This document shows, one piece after another, positions 1 through 10,172 of a stretch of 64,000 nt of DNA. Position 1 is the stretch's first letter, and each line of letters starts with the position of its first letter. Below the pieces are notes generated by a model. That model had not been told where the DNA came from. It did no database searches and saw only the letters and a list, made by a program, of their open reading frames with translations. Source of the stretch: Nonomuraea rubra. GTDB lineage: Bacteria; Actinomycetota; Actinomycetes; Streptosporangiales; Streptosporangiaceae. Location of the stretch: positions 5,377,001-5,441,000 of the forward strand of contig NZ_JACHMI010000001.1 in assembly GCF_014207985.1 (NCBI RefSeq), read 5' to 3'. Position numbers and translations under genes: made by a program.

Positions 1-50
1 CACCCCTCGGGGGGACCGATTCTGCCAGCTGGATGACCAGGAGAACCGGC

Positions 51-1415
51 ATGCCGACACCGACGACCGACGAGCGTGACGCTCGCACCCGCTCCTCGCG
101 CCGCAGAACGGTGGGGGCGGTGGTGCTCGGCCATTTCATCGAGGTCTACGACATGGCCCTCTACGGGCTGTTCGTGGCCCCCATCTCGACGGCCTTCTTC
201 CCCGCGGGGAACGCGGAGGCCGCCCTGATCGCGACCTTCGCCGTCTTCGGCGTCTCCTTCCTGTCGAGGTCGGCGGGCAGCCTGTTCTTCGGGGTGATGG
301 CCGATCGGGTGGGGCGGCGTAACGCGATGATGACGTCGATTCTTCTCGTCGGAGTGTCGACCGCCGGCATCGGCCTCATCCCGACCTACGAGACGGCGGC
401 GCTGCTCTCCCCGATCCTGCTCGTGCTCTGCCGGCTCCTTCAGGGGTTCGCCTCGGGCGGCGAGACCACGGTCGCGCCGGTGTTCCTCGGTGAGTACGCC
501 TCCCGGAGGCGGCGCGGGTTCCTCACGTCGTTCATCTCGGCCGCGGGGAACCTGGGCACGCTGGCGGCCGCCGCGACAGGTGTGATCATCGGCCTGGCCG
601 TGGACGCGAGGACGTTCGACGACTGGGGATGGCGAGTGGCGTTCCTGATCGCAGCGCCGCTGGCGCTCGTGGGGCTCTACTTCCGCTACGGGCTGGAGGA
701 GCCGCCGGCGTACGAGGCCGCGCGCGCCGGGGTGAAGCAGGTCTCGATCGGGACGGCCCTGCGGCGCAGCTGGCGCATGATCCTGCGCGTGAGCTGCGTC
801 GGCGCGCTCGGGACCACCTTCTACGTCATGTTCGTCTACTACCCGACCTACCTCGTCCGTGAGAGCGACCTGTCGGCCGGCCAGGCCCGCGTGGTCCCGT
901 TGATCCTCATCTCGATGCTCGTGGTGTTCAACCCGCTGGTCGGGCTGCTCGGCGACCGGTTCGGCCGGCGGGTGCCGCTCGTGCTGGGCGGGCTGGCGTC
1001 GATGCTCTTCGTCCTGCCCGGCTTCCTGGTCGCCCGCGGCGGCGGCTTCACGGCGGCCGTGCTGGGAGGCATGCTCATCCTGGTGAGCGTCCCGCTGTGC
1101 CTGGGCGCCATCCACGCCGCCGCGATGGAGTTCTACCCGACGGAGGTACGTGCCACGGCCGGCGGCATCGCGTGGACCATCGGCGCCTTCGTCTTCTCCG
1201 GCCTGCCGCCGCTCGTCGTCAACCTGCTCACCACGCAGGCCGGCTGGCCGCTGTCGCCGGCGTTCGTGATCATGGGGACGGCGGCGATCGGGATCGTCGC
1301 GGCGTGGGGGCTGCCGGACAGCCGGAAGATCCGGCTGGAGTCCGTGGAGTCGTCGATCAGGGAACAGCGGGAAACCGCTGAGCTGCGGCAGGAACCCGGC
1401 CGGGTCACGCCGTGA
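51..1415 (+). CDS. MFS transporter, metabolite:H+ symporter (MHS) type
   Basis: Twelve-helix inner-membrane transporter of 454 aa. The opening GHFIEVYDMALYG resembles the first-helix signature of the metabolite:H+ symporter group (ShiA, KgtP, ProP), and GVMADRVGRR is the MFS loop 2-3 motif. Family members import organic acids or osmolytes with protons; the substrate cannot be told here. I place the start at the ATG at 51 because AGGAG (39-43) lies 7 nt upstream of it. An in-frame ATG at 33 would add six residues but has no ribosome site in view. It ends in a charged cytoplasmic tail. Downstream is a secreted serine hydrolase after a gap of about 150 bp, so the two need not be co-transcribed. 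Confidence 0.88.
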   Translation: MPTPTTDERDARTRSSRRRTVGAVVLGHFIEVYDMALYGLFVAPISTAFFPAGNAEAALIATFAVFGVSFLSRSAGSLFFGVMADRVGRRNAMMTSILLVGVSTAGIGLIPTYETAALLSPILLVLCRLLQGFASGGETTVAPVFLGEYASRRRRGFLTSFISAAGNLGTLAAAATGVIIGLAVDARTFDDWGWRVAFLIAAPLALVGLYFRYGLEEPPAYEAARAGVKQVSIGTALRRSWRMILRVSCVGALGTTFYVMFVYYPTYLVRESDLSAGQARVVPLILISMLVVFNPLVGLLGDRFGRRVPLVLGGLASMLFVLPGFLVARGGGFTAAVLGGMLILVSVPLCLGAIHAAAMEFYPTEVRATAGGIAWTIGAFVFSGLPPLVVNLLTTQAGWPLSPAFVIMGTAAIGIVAAWGLPDSRKIRLESVESSIREQRETAELRQEPGRVTP

Positions 1416-1567
1416 CGACACGGCGGCGTGACGATCTGGCAGCGCCCGCGTTCGCCGGTGGGAGTGATCGGAACGCTCATCCGCCGATCCGAGGTCAGTG
1501 TGAGAGCTGACGTCTGTCATGCGGGACCGGTGACACAGCGCACTGACCTCCGCCGAGCGGAAGGCTC

Positions 1568-2830
1568 ATGCTGAGCGCCATGACGATTCGTCGATTCAGC
1601 ACGCTCGCCTCGCGGCTGGGAGCCGCGAGCCTGGCCGCCGCGCTGCTCGTGGCGGGACCCGCGGCCGCCGCCGAGGACGGCGGCCTCGACCGGCAGCGGC
1701 TGCGCCAGACACTGAACGCCATGCACGAGGCCGGCATGTACGGCACCTATTCGAACGTCGTGGACGGCCGGCGGAGCTGGAAGGGCGCCGCAGGCGTCGC
1801 CGACGTCGAGACCCGCCGCCCGGTGCGGCCCGAGATGGTGCACCGGGCCGGGAGCATCACCAAGTCGTTCGTCGCCGTGGCCGTGTTACAGCAGGTCGGC
1901 AAGGGCACGATCGAGCTCGACGCCCCCATCGGCCGCTACCTGCCGGATCTGATCCCGGGTGAGCGCGGGCAGCGGATCACCGTACGCATGCTGCTCAACC
2001 ACACCAGCCACATCGCCAACCACACCGAGGTGATCTTCCCGACGATCGAGAGCCTGGACGCCAACCGCTTCCGCGCCTTCCCGCCGGAGGAACTGGCTCG
2101 GGCGGGGCTCGGCGCCCCCGCGACCGGGCAGCCGGGGGTGACACCCGGGGCGTACTCGAACACGAACTTCGTCATCGCCGGCCTGCTGCTGGAGAAGGTG
2201 ACGGGCACGAGTGCCGAGCGGTACATCACTGATCATGTCTTCCGGAAGGCCGGGCTGCGGCACACGTCCTTCCCGCGTACGCCGTACCTTCCTGGGCCGA
2301 GCTCCAAGGCGTACGAGGCGCTGTTCGGCTACTTCGACCCGCCCAGGGACTACAGCGTCTACAACATGTCCTGGGCCTGGACGTCGGGTGCGGCCGCCTC
2401 GACGATGGAGGACCTCACCCGCTTCTTCCGGATGCTGCTGCGCGGCGAGCTGCTCGACGCGACTCTGGTCGCCGAGATGCAGAAGACCGTGCCCATCCGG
2501 TCGTTGCCGGGCGCCGTGGTCGACTACGGTCTCGGGATCTTCCCCCTCGACCTGCCGTGCGGCAGGTTCTGGGGGCACGACGGGAGCATCCCCGGCATGC
2601 AGACCTTCGCGTTCTCCGACGCCGGCGGCGGCCGCCAGTTCGCCTTCGGCACCAACCTGAGGAACTACCAGCAGCTCGACGAGAGCGGCAGTCCTGTCGC
2701 GCACGCCATCGACTTCGCGCTGGGGGACCACTTGCTGGAGGCGGCGTGCGGGCCTGGCGCGGAGGCGGCGACCAGGGCGGTACGGCCGTTCCCGGCGATC
2801 GGCGTGGACGGGGGCACGGCCACACCGTGA
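1568..2830 (+). CDS. Secreted serine hydrolase, class C beta-lactamase / DD-peptidase fold
   Basis: 420 aa exported protein. An N-terminal signal peptide (hydrophobic stretch about residues 18-35, ending AAAA) precedes a penicillin-binding-protein-like domain. The three catalytic motifs are visible: SITK (nucleophile Ser96, Lys99), YSN (Tyr196-Asn198) and HDG (337-339) in place of KTG. HxG is usual in D-alanyl-D-alanine carboxypeptidases of the R61 type, D-aminopeptidases and esterases of this fold, so the substrate may be a peptide or an ester. Codon 107 (1886-1888) is TTA, a leucine codon that is rare in these genomes and read by the bldA tRNA. The ATG at 1568 has GGAAGG close upstream; ATG 1580 is an alternative. 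Confidence 0.85.
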   Translation: MLSAMTIRRFSTLASRLGAASLAAALLVAGPAAAAEDGGLDRQRLRQTLNAMHEAGMYGTYSNVVDGRRSWKGAAGVADVETRRPVRPEMVHRAGSITKSFVAVAVLQQVGKGTIELDAPIGRYLPDLIPGERGQRITVRMLLNHTSHIANHTEVIFPTIESLDANRFRAFPPEELARAGLGAPATGQPGVTPGAYSNTNFVIAGLLLEKVTGTSAERYITDHVFRKAGLRHTSFPRTPYLPGPSSKAYEALFGYFDPPRDYSVYNMSWAWTSGAAASTMEDLTRFFRMLLRGELLDATLVAEMQKTVPIRSLPGAVVDYGLGIFPLDLPCGRFWGHDGSIPGMQTFAFSDAGGGRQFAFGTNLRNYQQLDESGSPVAHAIDFALGDHLLEAACGPGAEAATRAVRPFPAIGVDGGTATP

Positions 2831-2961
2831 CGGCGGCGCGGCGCGGGCGGTGACCGGTCGGCGGCCTGCCGCACCGCCGCCGCCAGACCGCCACTTCCTA
2901 CGTTGCCGTCGTCACCATGGCTTGCCTCCTGCTCCGGCTGTGATCAATCGAAGGCGGGTCC

Positions 2962-2973
2962 TAGGCTGGCGGG
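2962..2973 (+). promoter_or_regulatory. Possible leaderless promoter of the ROK gene
   Basis: TAGGCT at 2962-2967 matches the -10 type of actinomycete housekeeping promoters and ends 6 nt before the ATG at 2974. No Shine-Dalgarno sequence lies between them, which fits a leaderless transcript starting at the ATG. The -35 region is not obvious. Confidence 0.35.
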
Positions 2974-4188
2974 ATGACGGGATCGGCAGCGGGCGCCCGG
3001 ACGCAGGAGCAGATGCGGCAGCGGAACCTGAGTGAGGTGCTGCGGCGCGTCCACAAGGACGGGGCGGTCTCACGGGCCGCGCTCAGCCGCCGGATGGGGC
3101 TCAACCGCAGCACCATCATGGACCTGACCGCCGAGCTCGCCGCGGCCGGGCTCGTCCGCGAGGGCGTGCCCGACGGGCGGGGCCGCGCCGGGCGGCCGTC
3201 CATCGTCGTCATGCCGGAGCGGGGGACGGTGTACGGGCTCGCCTTCGACGTCGCCGTGGATCGGCTGCTCGCGGCCCGTGTCGGGCTCGGCGGCCGGGTC
3301 CTCGACCGCCGCGAGGCCGTGCGTGCCCGCGCCGGGGTGGACCTGGAGGACGTCGTCGGCGTTCTCGCCGCCTTCGGCCGCGAGCTGGTCGCCGGGGCCG
3401 ATCCGGGCGCGTTGTGCGTAGGCGTCGGCGCGTCGTACTGCGGGTTGATCAGGCGCGCCGACGGCACGGTCCGGTACGGGCCGCACCTCGGCTGGGTGGA
3501 CCAGGCGTTCGGCGCGGAACTCGGCGCCGGGCTCGGCCTCGGGCTTCCCGTCGAGGTGGGCAACGAGGCGCACCTGGGGGCGATCGCCGAGCACGTGCGC
3601 GGCGCGGGAAGCGACGTCGACAACCTGATCTACCTGCACGGGGACGTCGGCGTCGGTGGCGGGATCATCGTCGGCGGCAAGCTACTGGACGGCGACGCGG
3701 GCTACGGCTGCGAACTCGGGCACATGCTGGTCAATCCGTTCGACGGGCGGCCCTGCCTGTGCGGATCGCGCGGCTGCCTGGAGGCAGAGGTGGGAGAGGA
3801 GGCGCTGCTCGGCTACGCGGGACGGTCCGACGAACTCATCGGACGCGACGGCATCCGGGCCGTCGTCGCCCTCGCCGGGACCGGCGACGCCCGGGCGCGG
3901 GACGCCCTCGACCGCGTCGGCGACTGGCTCGGCGTCGGTGTCGTCAACCTCATCAACCTGTTCAACCCGGCGCTCGTGGTGTTCGGCGGGATGCTCCGCG
4001 ATGTCTACCCGGGCGCCGCGCCGCGCGTCCATGCCCGGATCGACGCGCATGTCCTGCCGGTGTCGCGCGAACGTGTCCGCCTGGCCGTGACGGCCCTCGG
4101 TGACGACACCACGCTCGCCGGGGCTGCCGAACTCGCCTTCGCCAACCTCCTGGACAACCCCCTCAGCACGTTGGCCGCCCTACGCTGA
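2974..4188 (+). CDS. ROK family transcriptional regulator
   Basis: 404 aa sugar-responsive regulator. A winged helix-turn-helix (about residues 15-65, with SRAALSRRMGLNRSTI) is followed by a sugar-kinase-like ROK domain. The ROK zinc signature is complete: GH (His250), ten residues, then CLCGSRGCLE (Cys261, 263, 268). In ROK kinases the catalytic Asp sits in an ENDANA-like motif; here the corresponding stretch reads VGNEAHLGA with Glu for Asp, so it is probably a sensor and not a kinase. Family members repress sugar-use genes until the sugar binds. No transporter is adjacent downstream, and the target is unknown; upstream is the serine hydrolase. Confidence 0.88.
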   Translation: MTGSAAGARTQEQMRQRNLSEVLRRVHKDGAVSRAALSRRMGLNRSTIMDLTAELAAAGLVREGVPDGRGRAGRPSIVVMPERGTVYGLAFDVAVDRLLAARVGLGGRVLDRREAVRARAGVDLEDVVGVLAAFGRELVAGADPGALCVGVGASYCGLIRRADGTVRYGPHLGWVDQAFGAELGAGLGLGLPVEVGNEAHLGAIAEHVRGAGSDVDNLIYLHGDVGVGGGIIVGGKLLDGDAGYGCELGHMLVNPFDGRPCLCGSRGCLEAEVGEEALLGYAGRSDELIGRDGIRAVVALAGTGDARARDALDRVGDWLGVGVVNLINLFNPALVVFGGMLRDVYPGAAPRVHARIDAHVLPVSRERVRLAVTALGDDTTLAGAAELAFANLLDNPLSTLAALR

Positions 4189-4272
4189 TGGGACTGGGGG
4201 CTGTTCCGAGGGGAGTGCTCGGAGCGCTTATCTGCCGTCCGCGGGTACGAACGTCCTTCAGAAACACTGTGA

Positions 4273-4737
4273 TCAGTGCAGCTGATCTGGTGGTTTCTCA
4301 TCTCGAGGATTGGGCGGCTGGGCAGCTCGGGAGGCGAGGGAGACCGAGGGGAGACCGCCGGTCGCGGACAGACCTTGCAGCGAGGTCGAACGTGGTACCA
4401 GTGCGGCACTCGCCTCCGCCGCGGCGTGCGCCACCTCTGGTAGCACAGCGGTGTAGAGGTCCGACGTCATGGCGAGGCTGGAGTGCCGCAGCATCGCCGA
4501 GGTGGTCTTCATATCGTTGCCCGCGGCGAGGGAAGGCGTCGCCGCGCCGTGGCGCAGGTCGTGCAACCGGATCGGCGGCACGCCGGCGGCGAAGGAGAGC
4601 CGCTCGAATGGGCGAGTGTGGGCACCGCTCTGGCCAACGTCATCTCCGGCAGCCCGCGCGAGCAGCAGCCCAGCTACGATCCAGGGCTCCGCGCACCGCC
4701 AGGAGCCCTGGTCGCGGACGACCTCAGCATCCCTCAT
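4273..4737 (-). pseudogene. C-terminal fragment of a tyrosine recombinase (integrase)
   Basis: The reading frame holds only the end of a phage-type integrase. It shows HDLRHGAAT (the HxxR box), LRHSSLAMTSDLYT (the LGHxS...Y box with the catalytic tyrosine) and then an AAAEASAALVPR tail common in actinomycete integrases. The N-terminal arm and core-binding domains and the first catalytic arginine are missing, so it cannot work. No excisionase, attachment repeat or tRNA gene is visible beside it. It marks an old integrated element whose body has been lost or replaced by the IS5 fragment that follows. Confidence 0.7.
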
Positions 4738-4867
4738 CGTGGTCAGTGCCGTTCGTTACCTTCGGCCCTCGCATCGCGCAGTGGCTGCAGGTTCCCGGTT
4801 GCCTTCGGCCGGGTGAACGGGTAGCTGCCATGACGTTGATGTACTCCCGGATCAGCGGGACAACCGG

Positions 4868-5363
4868 GCTCGGCTACGGCTCGGGCACGACGTGCTGGCG
4901 GCGGCTGGCCGAGTGGAACAAAGCCGGCGTCTGGCAGCGGCTGCACGAGGTCCTGCTCGATCGGCTGCGCGCCGCTGACGCCCTCGACTTCTCCCGCGCC
5001 GCGGTGGACTCCTCTCAGATCAGAGCGTTAAGGGGGGCAGACCGGTCCATCTCCGGTCGATCGAGGGCGGGCCGGCAGCAAGCACCACCTGGTCACGGAG
5101 GCCACCGGCATCCCGCTCGCGGTGATCGTGACCGGCGCCAACCGCAGGCGACGTCACCCAGCTACGCCCGCTGCCGGACGCCATCCCGAAGGTACGCGGC
5201 AAGCGCGGCCGGCCCCGCCAGCGCCCCGAGGTGGTACTCGCCGACCGCGGCTACGACCACGACAAGTACCGCTTCTTGGTGCGCGAGCTGCAGATCCACC
5301 CGCTGATCGCCTGCCGCGGCATCGAACACGGCTCCGGCCTGGGCAAACAACGCTGGGTCGTCG
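4868..5363 (+). pseudogene. IS5-family transposase remnant, frameshifted and truncated
   Basis: Pieces of one DDE transposase lie in successive frames on the plus strand: GYGSGTTCWRRLAEWNKAG with AAVDSSQIRAL (about 4868-5030), then GSKHHLVTEATGIPLAVIV with TGANR, then after a frame change DVTQLRPLPDAIP, VVLADRGYDHDKYRFL and KQRWVVE. These match the first Asp, the ADRGYD block and the RWVVE glutamate of IS5 transposases. The copy stops at that glutamate, so the C-terminal helix bundle is absent, and the N-terminal helix-turn-helix is also missing. At least two frame changes make it non-functional. The inverted repeats are not identifiable. Confidence 0.75.
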
Positions 5364-5507
5364 AGGGTCCAGTCCCTGTAGGTGGCGAGGAATTCCGCGA
5401 GGGTTTCTTGGAACGCAGTCCCGTCTGCGGGGGGTCTGATCCGCAGTTCACGGTGGTGCCGCCGGCAAGGGTCCATGCGATCTTCCTGGCCCATGCATTC
5501 ACGCAGC

Positions 5508-7190
5508 TCACGCCTGCTCGTGAACGCCCCAGGTCTCGCTTGAGTGGTTCTCGGTGAGCTTGCCGGTCTCTGCGTCGAGCTCGCCATCCCCGTCGGGCGC
5601 ATCGGTGGCGAACTCGGTGGCGAACTCCTCCCCGTCCAGGGCGGCGCGGTTCCTGGCGGTGATGCGGTCCACGTCGCCGCGTTCGGCCGGCGGCATCGGG
5701 GCTCCCGTGGATTCGCGAAGCCGGGCCGCCGTCCCCAGCAGGCGGGCGGCCCGTGCGGGCTCTCCTGCCAGCGCGTATACACCGGCCAGCCCCTCCAGTG
5801 CGAGCGCGTGTGCCCGCGGATCGCCACCGGAACGTGCCACATCCAGCCCTTCGCGGTGCAGCTCCAGCGGGTACGGGCGTCGCCGTGGAGCTCGGCCACG
5901 AAGCCGAGTTCGGCCGGCAGCAGAGCCGGCCCCGGGCCGAAGTCGCGCGCGCGATGCCAGGCGAGCAGCCTCCTCAGGCGCACCTCGGCCTCGTCGAGGT
6001 CGCCCTCCCTGCGGGCGCCGAGCGCGAGCCCGATCTCGGCGTGGACCTTCCCGGCCGCATACCCGTGCTCGGCCGCCACCCGCATGGCCTGCCCGTGCAG
6101 CTCCTCCGCCCCCCGGAAATCGCCGTTGAGCAGGGCGATCCGGCCGAGTCCGGTGAGCCGGTCGGCGGCCTCGGTCCAGAAGCCGAGCTCCTCGGCCAGC
6201 TGGTGACCGTCTCGGTGCAGCCGCGCCGCGCGCTCGTAGTCGCCGCTGGTCTCGGCCAGGGCCGCGAGCGGGTACGTCGTCTGCAGCCGCCCCCAGCGGT
6301 CGTCCAGCTCCTCGAACAAGGCGTGGGCCGACTCTCCGTACTCCCGCGCCGCTGTCAGGTCACCGCGCATGAAGGCCTGCCGGGTCTGGACGCTGCGCGT
6401 AGCCGCGACTCCCCATCGGTCGCCGGTGGCCTGGAAGCAGGTCATGGCCCGCGCCATCACATCCTCGCTCCTGCCGAGGTCCTTGCCGCTGGCGAACAGG
6501 GCGTACCCGAGGAACCAGGTGGCGAGCGCGTCGTCGCTCTCGGGTGTGGCGGCCGGAGCGTCACCTCCGGTCAGGAGCGTGAAGCCGGCATGCCAGACAG
6601 CGACCGTGTCGCGCAGGTCCGCCGGGACGTCGCCGGCCGGCGCCAGCGTCTCTTGCAGCGATCGCCGGGCCTCGGTGAACCGGCCGCGCAGGTCGGCCTG
6701 CTCGGCGAGTCCGGCATAGTACGCGCCGTGCCGGGTTTCAGCGGGTTCGGTCTCGCCCGACTCGGCCAGTCGTTCGAGGGCGTAGGCGCCGACCGACTCG
6801 GGCAGGTGGTAGCGCGGGCCGTCGGTAACGGTGACCAGCGAGTGGTCGACCAGCCGTACGAGCGGGTCGAGGACGTCCAGGTCCGGGCCGCACACCGCCT
6901 CGGCGGCCGCCGGCGTGCAGCCGCCGGAGAAGACGGCCAGGCGGCGCAGGACCCGGGCGGTCCTCCTCGCCCAGCAGGTCCCAGCTCCAGTCGATCACGG
7001 CGCGCAGGCTCCGCTGGTGGGGCGGCAGGGCGCGTGGGCCGTTCGCCAGCAGCCGGAACCGGTCGTCCAGCCGGGAGGCCACCCCCGTACGCCGAACGCC
7101 CGCACCCGGGTGGCGGCCAGCTCCAGGGCGAGGGGGACACGGTCGAGGCGGCGGCAGAGCGAATCGACTCCGTAGCACGATGAACTTCGG
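5508..7190 (-). pseudogene. Decayed AfsR/LuxR-like STAND regulator
   Basis: The minus strand carries the NB-ARC end and TPR half of a large ATPase regulator spread over three frames. In order: [19 protein letters not shown] (near 7160), [19 protein letters not shown] and [16 protein letters not shown] (near 7000), then [20 protein letters not shown] and TPR repeats (6895 to about 5880), and after another shift [20 protein letters not shown] to the stop at 5508. The P-loop and the DNA-binding part are gone, so the gene is truncated at its 5' end as well as frameshifted. Intact relatives are encoded at 7381, 16890, 21847 and 30380. The 140 bp between this and the IS5 remnant could not be assigned. 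Confidence 0.75.
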
Positions 7191-7380
7191 GCAGTCGGCG
7201 TGCTGGCCGGGCGAGGTGAGCCGGGCGATCGGGCGGCAGAGCCACTGCTCAGCGCTGGACGGCACCTCATGGATGGTGGAACGACCAATTTCGAGGGGGT
7301 GGGGTAACCGCCACAGCTGTCGGTATCCGGGCGTCGTGTGCCTCTCGGGGTGCCCGGCTTGAGCTGGCACAATAGCATCT

Positions 7381-10134
7381 GTGACAAAGCCTCCCACCGT
7401 GGACCTCATCGGCAGGGAGCCCGAACAGGGCACGATCCGCCAATTGCTGGACGCCACCGGAGCCGGGCACGGCGGGGCACTGCTGGTCCACGGCGCCGCC
7501 GGTGTTGGCAAGTCGGCGTTGATGCGCGCCGCACAGGACGAGGCGCGAGACCGAGGTTTCACCGTCTTGTCGGCCATGGGGGTGGAAACCGAGCTATGGT
7601 TTCCCTTCGCCGCCCTGCACCAGTTCATCCAGCCGCTGAGGCGGGAGCTCGATGACCTGGCCGACACACACCGCGATGCGGTGCGTGCGGCGTTCAGTGG
7701 TGAGCAGGATGCGCCGGGCACCTACCAGGTGGCCCTCGCGATTCTCGAATTGCTCGCCGACGCGGCCGATCGCCGGCCGCTGCTGGTGGTTGCCGACGAT
7801 CTGCAATGGATGGATCTGCCCAGCAGAGAGGTGCTGGCCTTCGTGGCGCGGCGAGTCGGTGATCAGCCGATCCTGGTGTTGCTCGCGGCCCGGACCGGCC
7901 CGGGCGGGGCCCCGCCCGTCGAGATTCATCCCCAGCTGACATTGGGCCCGCTGGGCGAACCATCCGCCCAGGCGTTGCTCGACACCGTCGCACCACGGCT
8001 GAGTCCGCACGTACGCACGCTGATCCTTGATCGCGCCGCGGGCAATCCGCTTGCCCTCGTCGAGTTGCCCAAGGCGGTGAAGGCCTTGCCGGTGCAGCCC
8101 AACGAGTTACCACTGACCCAGCGGCTGGAGGCGGCGTTCGCGGCGCGGACCGGCGGGGTGACGCCGGTGTGCCGGATGTTCCTGCTCGCGCTGGCAGCAG
8201 AGCCGGACGCGCCGCTGCGCCTCCTGCTGGACGTGGCCGGCGACCTGACCGGCGCAGCGCCCACGGTGGCGGCACTGCAGGAGGCGACCGATGCGGGGCT
8301 GGTGTCCCTTGCCGACGGCGTCACCCGCTTCGGGCACCCCCTGATGCGCTCGGCCATCTACACACGGGCGCCGATCGCCGACCGGTTGGCGGTGCACGGT
8401 GCCCTGGCCTCGGCGCTGAGCAGCCCGGACCGCAAACTGGCCCATGAGGCTGCGGCCACACTCGGCCCGGACGAGGAATTGGCCACCCGGCTGGAACATT
8501 TCGCGGAGGCAGCGCAGGCGCATGGCAATGTGACCGGTGCCCTGCCGGCGCTACGGCAGGCGGCCCGGCTGGTCCACGATCCGCAGCGGCGTACCGGAAT
8601 GCTGATTCGAGCGGCGGAGCTGGCTACCGAGCTGAGCGACCCCGACCCGGCTCGTGCCCTGCTGGCGAGCGTCGACGTCGGCATGCTCGGCCCGGTGGAA
8701 CGCGGTCGCCTGATGAACGCCGACGAGCTGGTCGGGTTCTTCGAGCCGCAGGACCGCAACCAGCGGGTCCACGACCTGGTCGGGGTCGCTGCCGAGGCGT
8801 ACGCCGGCGGCGCGCCGAAAGTCGGGGGGATCCTGCTGTGGCGGGCGGCGGTCCGTTGCTTCTTCCAGGACGGAGAAGTGTCCGCCCGCGCGGCCACGAC
8901 GGCCGAGCTCGATCGGTGGGATCCCGACCCGGACGCCGCCGAGACGCTGGCGGTGCGGGCGCACGCCGAGCCGTTCCGGTGGGGCGCCGACGTGCTGGCC
9001 CGGCTTGACGGCGCGGCGGCCGAGTCGACGGACGGGTGGAGCCTGTACTTTCTCGGCAGCACCGCGCGGGCGCTCGGCGACTTCACCCGCTGTTCGGTGT
9101 ATTCGGGCCAGGCGGCGCAGATCTGGCGGCGCCAGGGCCGGCTGGGGCTGCTCACCCGGGCCCTGGCCGCCGCGTGGCCACGGGTCTGGCTCGGTGAGCT
9201 GGAGCGGGCCAGGGTGGAGAGCGAAGAGGCGTGTGTGCTGGCCAGGGAGACGGCGCAGCCGTTCGCCTACCTGGGCGGCCGGGCAACCGCCGGGCTGATC
9301 GCGGCGCTGCGCGGGGAGGCCGGCATCGCGGCCGGCATGAACGAGGAACTGCGTGGCAGCGGGGTGCTGCCCGGCATGCGGTTCGCCACGGTGATCGCGC
9401 AGCAGACCGATGGCTTGCTGGCGTTGATCGACGGCCGGCCTGAGGAGGCGTTCCGGCTGCTCGCCCAGATCTTCGACCCCGCCGATCCGCACCACCACTC
9501 CCTCATGCAGTGGACGGTCGCCCCCGACCTGGCCGACGCCGCGGTCGCGGCGGGCGCCGAGGACGAAGCCCGCAAGGTGCTCGCCGACCTGCCGGAGCTG
9601 GCGAACCGCCTGCCGTCGGAAATGATGATCAACGCGCTCGCCTACACCGACGCGGTGCTCGCGCCCGACGACGAGGCGGAGGAGCGGTACGCCGGCGCGA
9701 TGGCCGCGCTGCCCTCCGGCTGGCCGTTGTCGCGTGCCCGGTTGCAGCTGCATCACGGCCGCTGGCTGCGCAAGCAGCGCCGATACGTCGATGCCCGCGA
9801 ACCGTTGCGTCAGGCCCGCGACGGCTTCGACCGGCTCGGCGCCCGGTACTGGGCGGAGGTCGCCGGCAGCCAGCTTCGGGCGACCGGCGAGACCAAGGCC
9901 GACCGGCTCCGGAATCCGGTCGACTCGCTGTCGCCACGGGAGATGCAGATCGCGGTGCTGGCCGCGCGCGGCCTCAGTAACCGGGAGATCGGCCAGCGCA
10001 TGTTCATCTCCCACCGCACGGTCGGCACGTACCTGTACCGGATCTATCCGCGCCTCGGCGTCGCCAACCGTTTCCAGCTGGTGGCGGTGCTCGGTGACCA
10101 GGTCGGCAACGAACCGGATCAGCAAGACGGCTGA
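7381..10134 (+). CDS. Large ATP-binding LuxR-family (LAL) transcriptional regulator
   Basis: 917 aa regulator. A STAND-type ATPase domain comes first: IGRE at the start, Walker A GAAGVGKS (residues 38-45) and Walker [13 protein letters not shown] (about 133-144). A long helical sensor region follows, and a C-terminal LuxR helix-turn-helix ([20 protein letters not shown] through [17 protein letters not shown]) ends it. LAL proteins are pathway activators of the MalT type; ligand and ATP control DNA binding. GTG at 7381 is used as start because the IGRE block begins nine codons later; no strong ribosome site precedes it. Codon 243 (8107-8109) is TTA, so translation may depend on the bldA tRNA. 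The MFS gene 38 bp downstream is a likely co-transcribed target. Confidence 0.88.
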   Translation: MTKPPTVDLIGREPEQGTIRQLLDATGAGHGGALLVHGAAGVGKSALMRAAQDEARDRGFTVLSAMGVETELWFPFAALHQFIQPLRRELDDLADTHRDAVRAAFSGEQDAPGTYQVALAILELLADAADRRPLLVVADDLQWMDLPSREVLAFVARRVGDQPILVLLAARTGPGGAPPVEIHPQLTLGPLGEPSAQALLDTVAPRLSPHVRTLILDRAAGNPLALVELPKAVKALPVQPNELPLTQRLEAAFAARTGGVTPVCRMFLLALAAEPDAPLRLLLDVAGDLTGAAPTVAALQEATDAGLVSLADGVTRFGHPLMRSAIYTRAPIADRLAVHGALASALSSPDRKLAHEAAATLGPDEELATRLEHFAEAAQAHGNVTGALPALRQAARLVHDPQRRTGMLIRAAELATELSDPDPARALLASVDVGMLGPVERGRLMNADELVGFFEPQDRNQRVHDLVGVAAEAYAGGAPKVGGILLWRAAVRCFFQDGEVSARAATTAELDRWDPDPDAAETLAVRAHAEPFRWGADVLARLDGAAAESTDGWSLYFLGSTARALGDFTRCSVYSGQAAQIWRRQGRLGLLTRALAAAWPRVWLGELERARVESEEACVLARETAQPFAYLGGRATAGLIAALRGEAGIAAGMNEELRGSGVLPGMRFATVIAQQTDGLLALIDGRPEEAFRLLAQIFDPADPHHHSLMQWTVAPDLADAAVAAGAEDEARKVLADLPELANRLPSEMMINALAYTDAVLAPDDEAEERYAGAMAALPSGWPLSRARLQLHHGRWLRKQRRYVDAREPLRQARDGFDRLGARYWAEVAGSQLRATGETKADRLRNPVDSLSPREMQIAVLAARGLSNREIGQRMFISHRTVGTYLYRIYPRLGVANRFQLVAVLGDQVGNEPDQQDG

Positions 10135-10172
10135 AATGATCAACACCCGGGCAGGCGGGACCTATTGCGGAT

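Noticed and set aside
1507..1533. TGTCACC-N16-CGTC on the minus strand, like an ECF41 promoter
   Set aside because: It points into the end of the MFS gene with no gene on that strand; a few chance matches are expected in GC-rich DNA.
4273..5363. Integrase and transposase as part of a live prophage or integrative element
   Set aside because: Both genes are truncated, and no attachment repeat, tRNA, phage or conjugation gene is visible.
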